Part shown: positions 1 to 7,433 of the stretch, piece after piece
Position numbering within the stretch: the first letter of the stretch is position 1
Layout of the letters: the number at the start of each line of letters is the position of its first letter
Assembly: GCA_014379345.1 (NCBI GenBank)
Contig: JACMLY010000099.1
Coordinates: 1 to 64,000, forward strand
Length of the DNA stretch: 64,000 nt
DNA from: Chitinophagaceae bacterium
GTDB taxonomy: Bacteria > Bacteroidota > Bacteroidia > Chitinophagales > Chitinophagaceae
Reading direction: 5' to 3'
Made by a program: the position numbers and the translations under genes
Notes under the pieces: generated by a model
The model's input: only the letters and a program-made list of their open reading frames with translations
Told to the model about the DNA's origin: nothing
Database searches by the model: none

Positions 1-349
1 CCACTCTCCTTCCTGGCATCCCACTCTCCTTCCTGGCATCCCACTCTCCTTCCTGGCATCCCACTCTCCTTCCTGTCATCCCACTCTCCTTCCTGGCATC
101 CCACTCTCCTTCCTGTCATCCCACTCTCCTTACTGGCATCCCAACCTCCTTCCTGTCATCCCGAGGTACGAGGGATCTGGGAGACTTAATCATTCAGACG
201 TCAACCTATCGGTAGGTTCTCAAAAAGTGTAAGTCTCTCAGATCCCTCGTACCTCGGGATGACAGGAAGGAGGTTGGGATGCCAGTAAGGAGAGTGGGAT
301 GACAGGAGCGGCGTGGGATGACAGGAAGGAGAGTGGGATGACAGGAAAA
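1..349. repeat. Inverted arrays of a 20-bp repeat
   Basis: Eight consecutive 20-bp units (CCACTCTCCTTCCTGGCATC and near copies) fill 1-160, and the array may continue left of the window. After the sequence CCGAGGTACGAGGGATCT (161-178) comes a spacer, and from about 231 the same material returns as its reverse complement (AGATCCCTCGTACCTCGG, then about four units of GGGATGACAGGAAGGAGAGT) to about 349. The spacer holds its own small hairpin, AACCTA-TCGG-TAGGTT (203-218). The whole block could fold as one long cruciform or RNA hairpin. The reading frames that cross it are low-complexity and occur on both strands, so I do not regard it as coding. Confidence 0.9.
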
Positions 350-351
350 AA

Positions 352-495
352 ACATGATGACACAAGAAAACATGATGACAAAACAAAACATGATGAGAAA
401 AGAAAACAAGATGAGAAAAGAAAACAAGATGACACAAGAAAACATGATGAGAAAAGAAAACAAGATGAGAAAAGAAAACAAGATGACAGACAAAG
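352..495. repeat. 18-bp tandem repeat, eight units
   Basis: Eight head-to-tail 18-bp units of the form ACAAGATGAGAAAAGAAA (variants ACATGATGACACAAGAAA and similar) run from 352 to 495, directly after the 20-bp inverted arrays. Each keeps the word GATGA(C/G)A, also present in the neighbouring 20-bp unit, which suggests one word spread into two formats. It ends 15 bp before the 3' end of the minus-strand LysE-type gene. Confidence 0.85.
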
Positions 496-510
496 AATAC
501 AAGGATCGAT

Positions 511-1182
511 TCATTCAGATTTCCCCGCATTCCCGTCCTTCATCTCACTGATCGCATCTTTCTTGCGGATCATTTTCCAAAACATGAGGATAGCGGTAAT
601 GGCGAAAATACTGCCTATTGCATACTGAATAATATGCTGGTTATTGTTCAGGCTATCTACAAGTAAACGCCCGCCGAAGATGAACACGAGGTTACCAATA
701 AAGGTACCCACTCCTATACCGAGAATATAAATGTTGTAATGCGTACTCTTTGGCAGTAAGATCTTTTTTGTGAAAAGGACCGTGCTCCATCCAAACCAGA
801 AAGGGATCTGAACGGGATTCAACGCGCTTAATATAACCCCGAGCCAAAAGCGATGAAATGAATAAGAGAGAATTACATTCTTTTTTTCATCCGGATCCGC
901 AGCAGCTATAAAGCTTGAAACCGCCAGCGCAGAGATGATCAGAACCGTAAACCATTCGAGAAAATGAAATAATTTTTTCCTTTTCCTCACCCAGTCCATC
1001 GCCACAAGCGAGATACGCACATAGATCACTTCTATCAACAAGGCGCCCAAAGCAAAATAAATCGCCGGACGTATCCCATCTGAAATGGAGATTTGCAGGG
1101 CTGCAATATTCAGTGTGCCCAGCGGCAGCGTACCAAGAAAACTAATGAACAACCCCGTTATGAAAATGCGCGACAACTTCAT
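511..1182 (-). CDS. LysE/RhtB-type transporter
   Basis: A 223-residue, very hydrophobic protein with about six membrane segments and no signal peptide. Its N-terminus (ITGLFISFLGTLPLGTLN) has the small-residue, proline-containing first helix typical of LysE/RhtB exporters. The segment ALNPVQIPFWFGW, around residue 120, fits the conserved NP-containing helix of that family. LysE-type proteins export amino acids or related small molecules across the inner membrane; the substrate here cannot be read from sequence. The C-terminus is basic and cytoplasmic-looking. It is flanked by a repeat block on each side, so it is probably transcribed alone. The family call is fairly safe. Confidence 0.75.
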   Translation of the reverse strand: MKLSRIFITGLFISFLGTLPLGTLNIAALQISISDGIRPAIYFALGALLIEVIYVRISLVAMDWVRKRKKLFHFLEWFTVLIISALAVSSFIAAADPDEKKNVILSYSFHRFWLGVILSALNPVQIPFWFGWSTVLFTKKILLPKSTHYNIYILGIGVGTFIGNLVFIFGGRLLVDSLNNNQHIIQYAIGSIFAITAILMFWKMIRKKDAISEMKDGNAGKSE

Positions 1183-1189
1183 GATTAAA

Positions 1190-1308
1190 AGTACGAAATA
1201 CGAAGTATGAAATACGAAGAGCGAAATACAAACCTGTATAGGACATAGCTGATGATTTGAAGGGAAGTGTCATATTTCAATCTTCGTACTTCAAACTTCG
1301 TATCTCGT
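1190..1308. repeat. 7-bp repeat arms (GTACGAA family), inverted
   Basis: Between two minus-strand genes. The left arm (about 1190-1230) is GTACGAA, ATACGAA, GTATGAA, ATACGAA, i.e. a degenerate 7-bp period. The right arm (about 1275-1308) carries the complement as CTTCGTACTTCAAACTTCGTA. Together they can form an imperfect hairpin. The same word family recurs after seven permease genes far downstream. Confidence 0.75.
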
Positions 1309-1310
1309 AA

Positions 1311-2375
1311 TTATTCCGGCATCGCTGCCAGTTTTCTTGAATTGAGCTTGTCTTCCCTGAACATCCTGACACCGTCTTTAAAATTGAGATAGTGGTACCC
1401 TCTTTTATGGTTCATCCGGCTGATGCGCCAGAGAATGATCCAATGGCGAATGATCTCTTTCCATGCAAAAAACAATGAATGCTTTGGATCATAGATATGG
1501 GTAGGCTCGGAACCTGCACCATTTACTTCTATCACAGAGAAATTTTTGCCTTTTTTCAACTCTTCCCAGGTATGATAACGGATATCCAACCGTCCAAAAT
1601 AGAAATCTTTCACCTGCATGCACACGGCATCTATGGTTGCAGTAAGCTCCTCATCGATCATTTCGGAAACATCCAGGAACTTGGCACCTCGTGCATGATT
1701 GCCATAGGGCACAAGTGTTTTCTTTTCGCCTGTTTCCAATATTTCATTCAGCTCATTGCCGTACATCGTTTCTAGGCTATCCATTTGTAGTATCGCCCTT
1801 TTTTCATTTTTCAATAATTCCCGGATGGTGTTTTTCCCATTGCCCGTTACGGACAAAAATTTCTTCTCCACGATACCCGAGATACTTCCCGTTGTTTTGT
1901 TGGGATAACGGTAATAAAAAATACCCACCTCATTTTTGAAGGCTACAAATTCCTGGATATGGAAATCAAGGAAAGCATTCTGCACATAGGATCTTACATC
2001 ATACTCATCTTTTAAAGCCTTCACGCCCCTTCCCCGGCCGCCGATATCGGGTTTGCCGATCAGCGGAAATCTCATTCCCTGGCCATTCAATTGTTCAATG
2101 ACCCTGTCTGTATTGGCAGGAAGGGAAAAAAAAACTGTTTTTGGGGAAAGGTGGGCTGGAATGATCTTGTGAATATCCTTTTTGGATTCATTCAAAAAAC
2201 CACCGTTTTCGATTGAAGGATTCGAAGCGGAAAAAAAGAAGAAAGACCGGGCACGTAAACATAAAAGTATCCATACAGGATATAACAAGGCATATACAAC
2301 ACCAAAGCTCCAGTATTCCCAGTTGAATAATTTGATAAAAAAAGGCCGATGCAGGATGCGCTGTATGCTGTTCAT
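1311..2375 (-). CDS. ATP-grasp domain protein (carboxylate-amine ligase-like)
   Basis: A 354-residue protein. The N-terminus has one hydrophobic stretch (YWSFGVVYALLYPVWILLCL, about residues 20-40). Features of an ATP-grasp fold follow: FPLIGKPDIGGRGRGVKAL (about residues 103-121) with the basic/glycine-rich ATP-binding loop, then the acidic metal-binding end FGRLDIRYHTWEEL and SVIEVNGAGSEPTH (about 260-290), where the E and N would ligate Mg2+. Family members join a carboxylate to an amine or thiol with ATP hydrolysis. It resembles D-Ala-D-Ala ligase-like proteins of Bacteroidota, but the true substrate is unknown. Its start lies directly next to the stop of the upstream NRDE gene, so the two are probably co-transcribed. 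Confidence 0.65.
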   Translation of the reverse strand: MNSIQRILHRPFFIKLFNWEYWSFGVVYALLYPVWILLCLRARSFFFFSASNPSIENGGFLNESKKDIHKIIPAHLSPKTVFFSLPANTDRVIEQLNGQGMRFPLIGKPDIGGRGRGVKALKDEYDVRSYVQNAFLDFHIQEFVAFKNEVGIFYYRYPNKTTGSISGIVEKKFLSVTGNGKNTIRELLKNEKRAILQMDSLETMYGNELNEILETGEKKTLVPYGNHARGAKFLDVSEMIDEELTATIDAVCMQVKDFYFGRLDIRYHTWEELKKGKNFSVIEVNGAGSEPTHIYDPKHSLFFAWKEIIRHWIILWRISRMNHKRGYHYLNFKDGVRMFREDKLNSRKLAAMPE

Positions 2376-3107
2376 TTATTTGTATTTCCCTGCCATTGAT
2401 TTTTCAAATACCAGCTCCTGCTGAAATGATTGATTGTTTTTTAAATCTAGGTAGCGCATGAGTGCATGTTCCCTTGAAATAGACATAGAGGTAACACTAA
2501 CCGTGAAAACCTGGCCACGGTTCATCTTTAAATCATTATAGCAATCGCCGTCACCGGTAAATTGATGAAAATGCAATATATCATCCTGTAAAGGAGTCTT
2601 CTTTTCCTGCACCCATTCTGCAAACCAGTGGTTTCTCTTCGCAATAACGGCAGGATCGTACAATGTTACGGAAGACCAGATATGCGGGCGGGTCGAATCG
2701 AGTTCTGTTACATGTTTTTGCTCACCATCCCACCTGCATTCAAATAAACGGCTGTCGTTCCATATGATCGCCGTAAAGGGCTCAATGTCACTCAAATCTA
2801 TTGTCAGAAAATGATTGGTTGGTTCCGAATGATCAATCAGATCAATTAGAATAAGTCCCCTGCTTTTGCGGTAAGGGGGCTGGGGACTGTGTGCAAAAAA
2901 GCCACCATTCAGAAAAACGATCGCATTTGCATTTTCATGGGCGGCAATCCAGGTTCCACCGGCATCCCCATCCCTCGGAAACAAGATCTTGCCGGATTTA
3001 CCAGTATATACGGCAGGCAATGAGGCGGGGGAACGCCATTGCTTTTCATCGCGGTTCGATGTTAGAAAAACAGTATGTTCCGAAGGAATAAAAGTTACTG
3101 TGCACAT
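2376..3107 (-). CDS. NRDE (TANGO2-like) family protein
   Basis: A 243-residue protein beginning MCTVTF, with the family signature SNRDE at residues 17-21. It continues with FPRDGDAGGTWIAAHENA, typical of the NRDE/TANGO2 group, whose N-terminal Cys resembles an Ntn-hydrolase nucleophile after Met removal. The biochemical role of bacterial members is not established. The start overlaps the end of the DinB-like gene by 13 bp, and its stop abuts the ATP-grasp start, giving a three-gene minus-strand unit. The family call is secure; function is open. Confidence 0.8.
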   Translation of the reverse strand: MCTVTFIPSEHTVFLTSNRDEKQWRSPASLPAVYTGKSGKILFPRDGDAGGTWIAAHENANAIVFLNGGFFAHSPQPPYRKSRGLILIDLIDHSEPTNHFLTIDLSDIEPFTAIIWNDSRLFECRWDGEQKHVTELDSTRPHIWSSVTLYDPAVIAKRNHWFAEWVQEKKTPLQDDILHFHQFTGDGDCYNDLKMNRGQVFTVSVTSMSISREHALMRYLDLKNNQSFQQELVFEKSMAGKYK

Positions 3108-3595
3108 TGTTTGCGATACTTAACGGTCGAGGAAGCCACGCCGAAATCATCCGACAATTGGATTCCCGAAACTTCAGTGATACCTACGCGTATCAGCGCC
3201 ATGTGATGGATAGTATGTTCAAGATTGTATGCAATTTCCCTGTAATAATTTGTTGTAATGGTAATGGATTCGGTTGTATGTTCATCATAGCAGGCTTCCA
3301 GCACCAATTCCTTGTTAGGCCTGCTCAATTTTTTAAATATATCCTGCAACAGCCGCGCCGCAAGATCCTTGTCGGTTTCAATAGCAATATCACGGGGCCT
3401 TTTTTCATAATTGACCATATTGGAATCATATCCATTTTCAAGGCACTGGAACAATTCTATTATATGACGTACGTGTTGGCCGATGGTATTATTGAACAAC
3501 GTATTACAGGGCTTGATATATTCCTCGTGAGAAAGTTGTTGAAGGGTATCCGCAAGTTGTACAAAAACATTATTTACAGCTTGTTGTAATTGCAT
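3095..3595 (-). CDS. DinB-like four-helix protein
   Basis: A 166-residue soluble protein with the DinB/YfiT pattern: a conserved TIGQHVRHIIE helix (His41, His44) and a second histidine cluster LEHTIHHMALI (His127, His130, His131), which in this superfamily binds a divalent metal. Many Bacteroidota members have unknown or thiol-transferase-like roles, and a DNA-damage role should not be assumed from the name. It is first in the minus-strand unit with the NRDE and ATP-grasp genes and overlaps the NRDE gene by 13 bp. Confidence 0.7.
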   Translation of the reverse strand: MQLQQAVNNVFVQLADTLQQLSHEEYIKPCNTLFNNTIGQHVRHIIELFQCLENGYDSNMVNYEKRPRDIAIETDKDLAARLLQDIFKKLSRPNKELVLEACYDEHTTESITITTNYYREIAYNLEHTIHHMALIRVGITEVSGIQLSDDFGVASSTVKYRKQCAQ

Positions 3596-3684
3596 TGTTC
3601 TGTTTTAATGGATGCAAAATAATATTATTTTTCTATTAACAATGCGCCCATGTCAATTTTTATAGACCAGTTGTACACGCCTGG

Positions 3685-4221
3685 TCATTTTCGGGCAAAT
3701 ACCTTCAACATTACTGTCAGGTTATCTCCCACAGAACTGCTCTCTCCCACACCGAAATCGATCCTGTTGATCTTAAATTCCCCGGTAAACAAATAGCCAT
3801 CCTGCCGGGCTACTGCCGTAAAGGGAAATGAAATTTCACGGCTGACATTCTTAATAGTGAGTTTACCAAACATAAAAAGTGTGCCTGATTTTGAGGAAGG
3901 TGTGATCCGAGTCGAAGCAAAGCGCATGACTGGGTAGTTTTTAACATCGAAGTAGTCCTCTTTGCGAAGGTGGTTGTCCCGCATATCGACGCCTGAATTG
4001 ACCGATTTGGTCTGAACAGTGACATCCATACTGCTTCCCGGCAAGTTATCAGGATTGAACTGAATCGTTCCCTGTAATCCCTTGAACGAACCCGTTACGC
4101 TGAATCCAAAATTCTTAATCCTGAATTTAACAGAAGATTCATCATCGACAGGCTTTAAAACCTGTGACAAGGCCGACAACCAAAATCCAAGGCTGGTGAT
4201 TACCAGCAAATATTTCTTCAT
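3685..4221 (-). CDS. YceI-family periplasmic protein
   Basis: A 178-residue protein with a signal peptide (MKKYLLVITSLGFWLSALSQ). The YceI lipocalin-like barrel follows: SSVKFRIKNFGFSVTGSFKG near the start, DNHLRKEDYFDVKNYPVMRF in the middle (the usual hLrs.dFFdv.kyP motif) and KINRIDFGVG near the end. YceI proteins bind isoprenoid-like amphiphiles in the periplasm. It lies 80 bp downstream of the DM13 gene on the same strand and has its own candidate promoter at 4238-4245. Confidence 0.88.
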   Translation of the reverse strand: MKKYLLVITSLGFWLSALSQVLKPVDDESSVKFRIKNFGFSVTGSFKGLQGTIQFNPDNLPGSSMDVTVQTKSVNSGVDMRDNHLRKEDYFDVKNYPVMRFASTRITPSSKSGTLFMFGKLTIKNVSREISFPFTAVARQDGYLFTGEFKINRIDFGVGESSSVGDNLTVMLKVFARK

Positions 4222-4237
4222 ATACCTACTTAAACGG

Positions 4238-4245
4238 CAAATCTA
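4238..4245 (-). promoter_or_regulatory. Candidate Bacteroidota-type promoter for yceI-like gene
   Basis: On the minus strand the sequence reads TAGATTTG, matching the Bacteroidota -7 consensus TAnnTTTG. TTG trinucleotides lie 17 and 20 bp further upstream (4263-4268), near the usual -33 position. It is about 17 bp before the start codon. Pattern match only. Confidence 0.45.
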
Positions 4246-4301
4246 TTGCCAAACAAGCGACACAACAATCACCAATATTGTGCATGCGATCTGTTAAAAA
4301 T

Positions 4302-4730
4302 TTACGGCATCATTAGTTCTGCCGATCCGAACAGGTGATTATACTGTTCACAATGGATCAGGGCATATTTATATTGCATGAAATCGGGGCTGCCATTGAT
4401 GTCGTAAACCTGGTTCCCTGTGGTAGATTTCAGATCGCCAAGCTTGATAAAACTCAGAGGCTGTACTTCTTTTGAGAGATATACTTTCAGATCGGGGCCA
4501 TTGGTAGTTGAGAAATTGGTCAGTTTGAGCTGCCATTTGCCGTTTGTTTGATAGATCATCACAGATCCACTTACTGTGCCGTACGGCCCTTTTTGAAAAT
4601 TTCCCTGGTATTTGAGAACGGCAGTGGTTGTATCTACCATTTCATTCACCATAGCTGTTGACGTTTTTTTGGTGCAGGAATTGAAGAATAAGCATGCACC
4701 CGCAAATAAGATAATTAAAGTATTTTTCAT
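4302..4730 (-). CDS. DM13-domain lipoprotein
   Basis: A 142-residue protein with a lipoprotein signal; the lipobox is at LFFNSC (Cys19). The mature part has the DM13 pattern: GTVSGSVMIYQTNGKWQLKL, then TTNGPDLKVYLS and, near the end, YDINGSPDFMQYKYALIHCEQYNHLFGSAEL with a conserved Cys close to the C-terminus. DM13 domains are proposed to be redox or electron-transfer modules. It is the last gene of the YHS-DoxX-barrel-DM13 operon, 6 bp after the barrel gene. The lipid anchor would place it in the envelope. Confidence 0.75.
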   Translation of the reverse strand: MKNTLIILFAGACLFFNSCTKKTSTAMVNEMVDTTTAVLKYQGNFQKGPYGTVSGSVMIYQTNGKWQLKLTNFSTTNGPDLKVYLSKEVQPLSFIKLGDLKSTTGNQVYDINGSPDFMQYKYALIHCEQYNHLFGSAELMMP

Positions 4731-4736
4731 GAGCGT

Positions 4737-5477
4737 TTACTTTATGAAATGATAGGCGATTCCTAATCCAAAATTATTGGCCTTATTCCTGAAGCGGTCA
4801 TTCGAAGAACCGTCTGAAAAAGTTTGTTTTCTGTTCACTGTTTCATATTCTACAAAAATGAACTGGTAAACTGCCTTTAAAGCCCAGCGGTCATCAAGCT
4901 GATACTTGATAAAAAATTCTGAGTTAAGTGTGCCCTTATCATGATCTCCCGTCAATAGCACATTAAAACTGCTTGGTTTTGCATTCGGTTCATTCGTTGT
5001 GGTTCCATTACTGGTGAGAATGCCGCTTCCTTTCCGGCCGAAACTGAAACCAATCAGATCAATATTGAAACCTGCATACCACTTACGGGAAAGATTGTAT
5101 CCCAGATTGATTGTCAGGTTTAAAGAGTTTGTCAATGGCCGCTGAACAGTTAAAGTATCAAAATTTTGTTCCTGCTGCCCTGCAAAAAAGATAAGAAACG
5201 GAGTTGTGGATGTTCTTGTTTTTTCAGCCGGACCAGCAGTAAGGAAATCCTTTTTAGTACCAAGGTAGGTTGTCCATCTGGCTCCAAGGCCTATCTCAAT
5301 CTTCTGCTGTTTACCGATCTTCCAATTGTATACATAGGAGGCTGCGAAGGTGCCTTGTGAGCTTCCAACAGTACCCGTGATATCTGCAAACCGGTTGGTG
5401 GAGTGAAGTTGGGCCTGTGCAATAATCGGTGCTGACGACACCATGAGTAAGACTATTATTTTTATCATGCATTTCAT
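4737..5477 (-). CDS. Probable outer-membrane beta-barrel protein
   Basis: A 246-residue protein with a signal peptide (hydrophobic run IIVLLMVSSAPIIAQAQ). The rest is alternating polar/apolar strands with aromatic ends (SYVYNWKIG, LNLTINLGYNL, ALKAVYQFIFVEY) and the closing strand GLGIAYHFIK, as in small outer-membrane barrels. I recognise no specific family. The start overlaps the DoxX gene by 4 bp, so translation is probably coupled, and the DM13 gene follows after 6 bp. A barrel encoded with DoxX, YHS and DM13 proteins suggests one envelope module. Confidence 0.6.
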   Translation of the reverse strand: MKCMIKIIVLLMVSSAPIIAQAQLHSTNRFADITGTVGSSQGTFAASYVYNWKIGKQQKIEIGLGARWTTYLGTKKDFLTAGPAEKTRTSTTPFLIFFAGQQEQNFDTLTVQRPLTNSLNLTINLGYNLSRKWYAGFNIDLIGFSFGRKGSGILTSNGTTTNEPNAKPSSFNVLLTGDHDKGTLNSEFFIKYQLDDRWALKAVYQFIFVEYETVNRKQTFSDGSSNDRFRNKANNFGLGIAYHFIK

Positions 5478-5869
5478 GTAAATTGCCTTTTTTTGATAAG
5501 ACTTAATAATTGATTGCGGTAAATAATTAATAGAATAAAACAGCAGACAAATGCCGTTACTGCATAAGTGAACAATACATAATCGCCGCCCACCTTTAAC
5601 CCGAGGATAGTTAAATGGAAGAAAATGGCTCCACTCATCAGCCCCAATCCTAAAGCTGCTCCAAAGCCAGTAGTACGGGGATAAAGAATCAGGATGGAAG
5701 CAATGAGTTCAATAACCCCTGTTCCGATTCTTCCCCAGGGTTCCATGCCCAACGTTGTAAATAATTCAACCGATTCCGGCTGTGCGGTAAATTTAAAGTA
5801 CAGTGTTTGCAACATAATGACCGCAGCCAGCAAACGCAGGATCCAGATGGCAATAACGGAGAATTTCAT
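5474..5869 (-). CDS. DoxX-family membrane protein
   Basis: A 131-residue protein with four predicted membrane helices (about residues 5-22, 45-65, 70-90, 98-120). It shows the DoxX pattern: LQTLYFKFTAQPESVELF after helix 1 and GVIELIASILILYPRTTGFGAALGLG around helix 2. DoxX-like proteins are small inner-membrane subunits linked to redox and thiol-stress complexes, but the role of this subgroup is not known. It sits between the YHS gene (24 bp upstream) and the barrel gene (4-bp overlap), so it is an operon member. Confidence 0.75.
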   Translation of the reverse strand: MKFSVIAIWILRLLAAVIMLQTLYFKFTAQPESVELFTTLGMEPWGRIGTGVIELIASILILYPRTTGFGAALGLGLMSGAIFFHLTILGLKVGGDYVLFTYAVTAFVCCFILLIIYRNQLLSLIKKRQFT

Positions 5870-5893
5870 ATTACTTGTTTTAGTTGTCAGGAA

Positions 5894-6355
5894 TTAATGG
5901 AATGTTTTCTGCCAGTTTGCATCCGCCTTTTTTTTGAGGTTGGTCTCATCCTTATTCCAGTCTTCAAGTGTATTATTAAAGAATTTATTATAGAACAGGT
6001 TTAGTTTGCCATTGACAATCTTAAAGGTCTTTGGATCAATACTGACTTTCTCGCCATCCGAACCCATTGCATAGGCGCACCATCCTCCATATGCAGGCTC
6101 ATACTTTGAAGGATTTTTCGTAAATTCTTCTTTATTGGCTGCAGAAGAAAAATTGTAAGTGATCCCTTCATGAGCCAGTGAGAAATTCTTATTTCCTTTT
6201 ACAGCTTTGGATTGATTCAGATAAGAAACGGCATCATATCCGGCAAGGGCCACACCATTATCAAGATTGAAATGCTTTTTACGCAGCGATGGATCCTGTG
6301 CAAAAGAAGCAAGGGCAAGTACACTCAAAATACAACCAACGAAGAACTGCTTCAT
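5894..6355 (-). CDS. Secreted YHS-domain protein
   Basis: A 153-residue protein with a signal peptide (MKQFFVGCILSVLALASFAQ). The YHS-like domain includes VALAGYDAVSYL, YNFSSAANKEEFTKNPSKY and PAYGGWCAYAMGSDG. YHS domains are associated with metal binding, and this exported subgroup is common beside redox proteins. It is the first gene of the minus-strand operon leading to DoxX, the barrel and DM13. A TAnnTTTG-type box lies at 6412-6419 upstream. Confidence 0.8.
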   Translation of the reverse strand: MKQFFVGCILSVLALASFAQDPSLRKKHFNLDNGVALAGYDAVSYLNQSKAVKGNKNFSLAHEGITYNFSSAANKEEFTKNPSKYEPAYGGWCAYAMGSDGEKVSIDPKTFKIVNGKLNLFYNKFFNNTLEDWNKDETNLKKKADANWQKTFH

Positions 6356-6411
6356 ATAAAATTATTTACAGACATACGATTTAAATGGAAAATTGTATTC
6401 GTATCATTTAC

Positions 6412-6419
6412 CAAAAGTA
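6412..6419 (-). promoter_or_regulatory. Candidate promoter of the YHS-DoxX-barrel-DM13 operon
   Basis: Minus-strand TACTTTTG fits the TAnnTTTG -7 box of Bacteroidota and lies about 57 bp upstream of the YHS start. I see no good -33 TTG at the expected distance, so the call rests on one element. Confidence 0.35.
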
Positions 6420-6446
6420 GACCCGGTAAATGAATCGTCCTGTCGT

Positions 6447-7148
6447 CTATGCGACACTAATGCGCTTTTGAAGTTTTTTAACATCGGGAAAACATATTTC
6501 CTGCCTGGTGTAGGTAAGAATTCCTTCGGATGATAATTCATTCAGTAAAGTGGTTACGGTTTGGCGGCTGGCACCGATAAGATGAGCGATATCTTCGTGC
6601 GTAAGATAATTGGCTATGCGAAAGCCGAGCGGCGTATTTTCACCATGATTCATTTGGATCAGATACCATAAGAAATGCAGCAGTCTTGTGCTCACATCTT
6701 TATTCAGAAGGTTTACAAGCCTGTTCTCGATCACCCTTAGCTTATTTCCAATCTGCATGCTGTATTTAAGGGCAAGCTCTGGTTTTTTGCGAAGAAGTTT
6801 TTGAAAGTCATCGATAGTAAATGCACAGAGGCTAACGTCCGATTTATAGGCTTTGGCAAACTCCCCGTTAAGATTGTTTTTCTCAAGGGTTATCTGGCCA
6901 AAAATTTCTCCTTTCTGAATGATCTCCCTGATAACCTCTATCCCCTCATCGTTGATAAATCCGATCTTAATATATCCGTCTTTAATAAAATAAAGCTTGT
7001 TGTGATGAAAGGCCTCAAAATAAACGTAATCGTCTTTCGCCGTTTCAATGAAATTGTGCACGATGTTCAACTCCTCATACTCATCATCGGTAAGATGCGA
7101 CCATAAATTATAGTTGCGAATGAGTATGGTTTTATCATCAACTGTCAT
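6447..7148 (-). CDS. Crp/Fnr-family transcriptional regulator
   Basis: A 233-residue regulator. The N-terminal cyclic-nucleotide-binding-type beta-roll (about residues 20-130) contains LYFIKDGYIKIGFINDEG and GEIFGQITLE. A dimerisation helix follows (about 130-150), then a winged helix (about 155-225) with the recognition region LTHEDIAHLIGASRQTVTTL. There is no N-terminal cysteine cluster, so it is not a classical FNR oxygen sensor; the ligand is unknown. It lies directly upstream of the YHS operon on the same strand and is a plausible regulator of it. The divergent neighbour is the Fe-S protein gene. Confidence 0.88.
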   Translation of the reverse strand: MTVDDKTILIRNYNLWSHLTDDEYEELNIVHNFIETAKDDYVYFEAFHHNKLYFIKDGYIKIGFINDEGIEVIREIIQKGEIFGQITLEKNNLNGEFAKAYKSDVSLCAFTIDDFQKLLRKKPELALKYSMQIGNKLRVIENRLVNLLNKDVSTRLLHFLWYLIQMNHGENTPLGFRIANYLTHEDIAHLIGASRQTVTTLLNELSSEGILTYTRQEICFPDVKKLQKRISVA

Positions 7149-7165
7149 ACGATCTTATTACAATA

Positions 7166-7173
7166 CAAAAATA
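7166..7173 (-). promoter_or_regulatory. Candidate promoter of the Crp/Fnr gene
   Basis: Minus-strand TATTTTTG matches TAnnTTTG, about 18 bp before the start codon. A TTG lies 15 bp upstream (7189-7191), shorter than usual. It would give a very short leader. Confidence 0.35.
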
Positions 7174-7240
7174 GACGATGGCGAGGTACAATGCCTCTTT
7201 TTATTTGCAGGTATATAGAGTGTTTACATTTTTTTTGAAA

Positions 7241-7248
7241 TATATTTG
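7241..7248 (+). promoter_or_regulatory. Candidate promoter facing the Fe-S protein gene
   Basis: TATATTTG matches the Bacteroidota TAnnTTTG -7 box. It is about 185 bp before the 7434 start codon, so the leader would contain the inverted repeat at 7283-7364. No clear TTG at -33. Confidence 0.35.
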
Positions 7249-7258
7249 ACTCAATATG

Positions 7259-7385
7259 CCCTTTCTATGTTCCTGCTATGTTTCTATGTTCCTATGTGGT
7301 AAATTGACTTTACTTAGGTAATCTTCAAAACTATGCAAGAGCCTTTGCCACATAGGAACATAGACACATAGAAAGAACATAGGCT
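7259..7385. repeat. Inverted repeat of CTATGTTC-type words
   Basis: A perfect 17-bp pair, TCTATGTTCCTATGTGG (7283-7299) against its complement at 7348-7364, extends outward with further imperfect copies of CTATGTTC/GAACATAG. It lies between the divergent Crp/Fnr and Fe-S protein genes and could form a long hairpin in the Fe-S gene leader. Same style as the other word-repeat spacers. Confidence 0.8.
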
Positions 7386-7433
7386 TTACTTATTTCAACA
7401 GTGTTTTAACAGCACAACTTTAAAAAGACAATA

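Noticed and set aside
1-160. CRISPR-like regular repeat at the left edge
   Set aside because: The 20-bp units are directly adjacent with no spacers, and the reverse arm has the same units; no cas gene is nearby.
201-628. Long open frames on both strands (about 100 codons)
   Set aside because: They are translations of the 18- and 20-bp repeats (MFSCVI-, KHDEKRK-type low complexity) without start signals.
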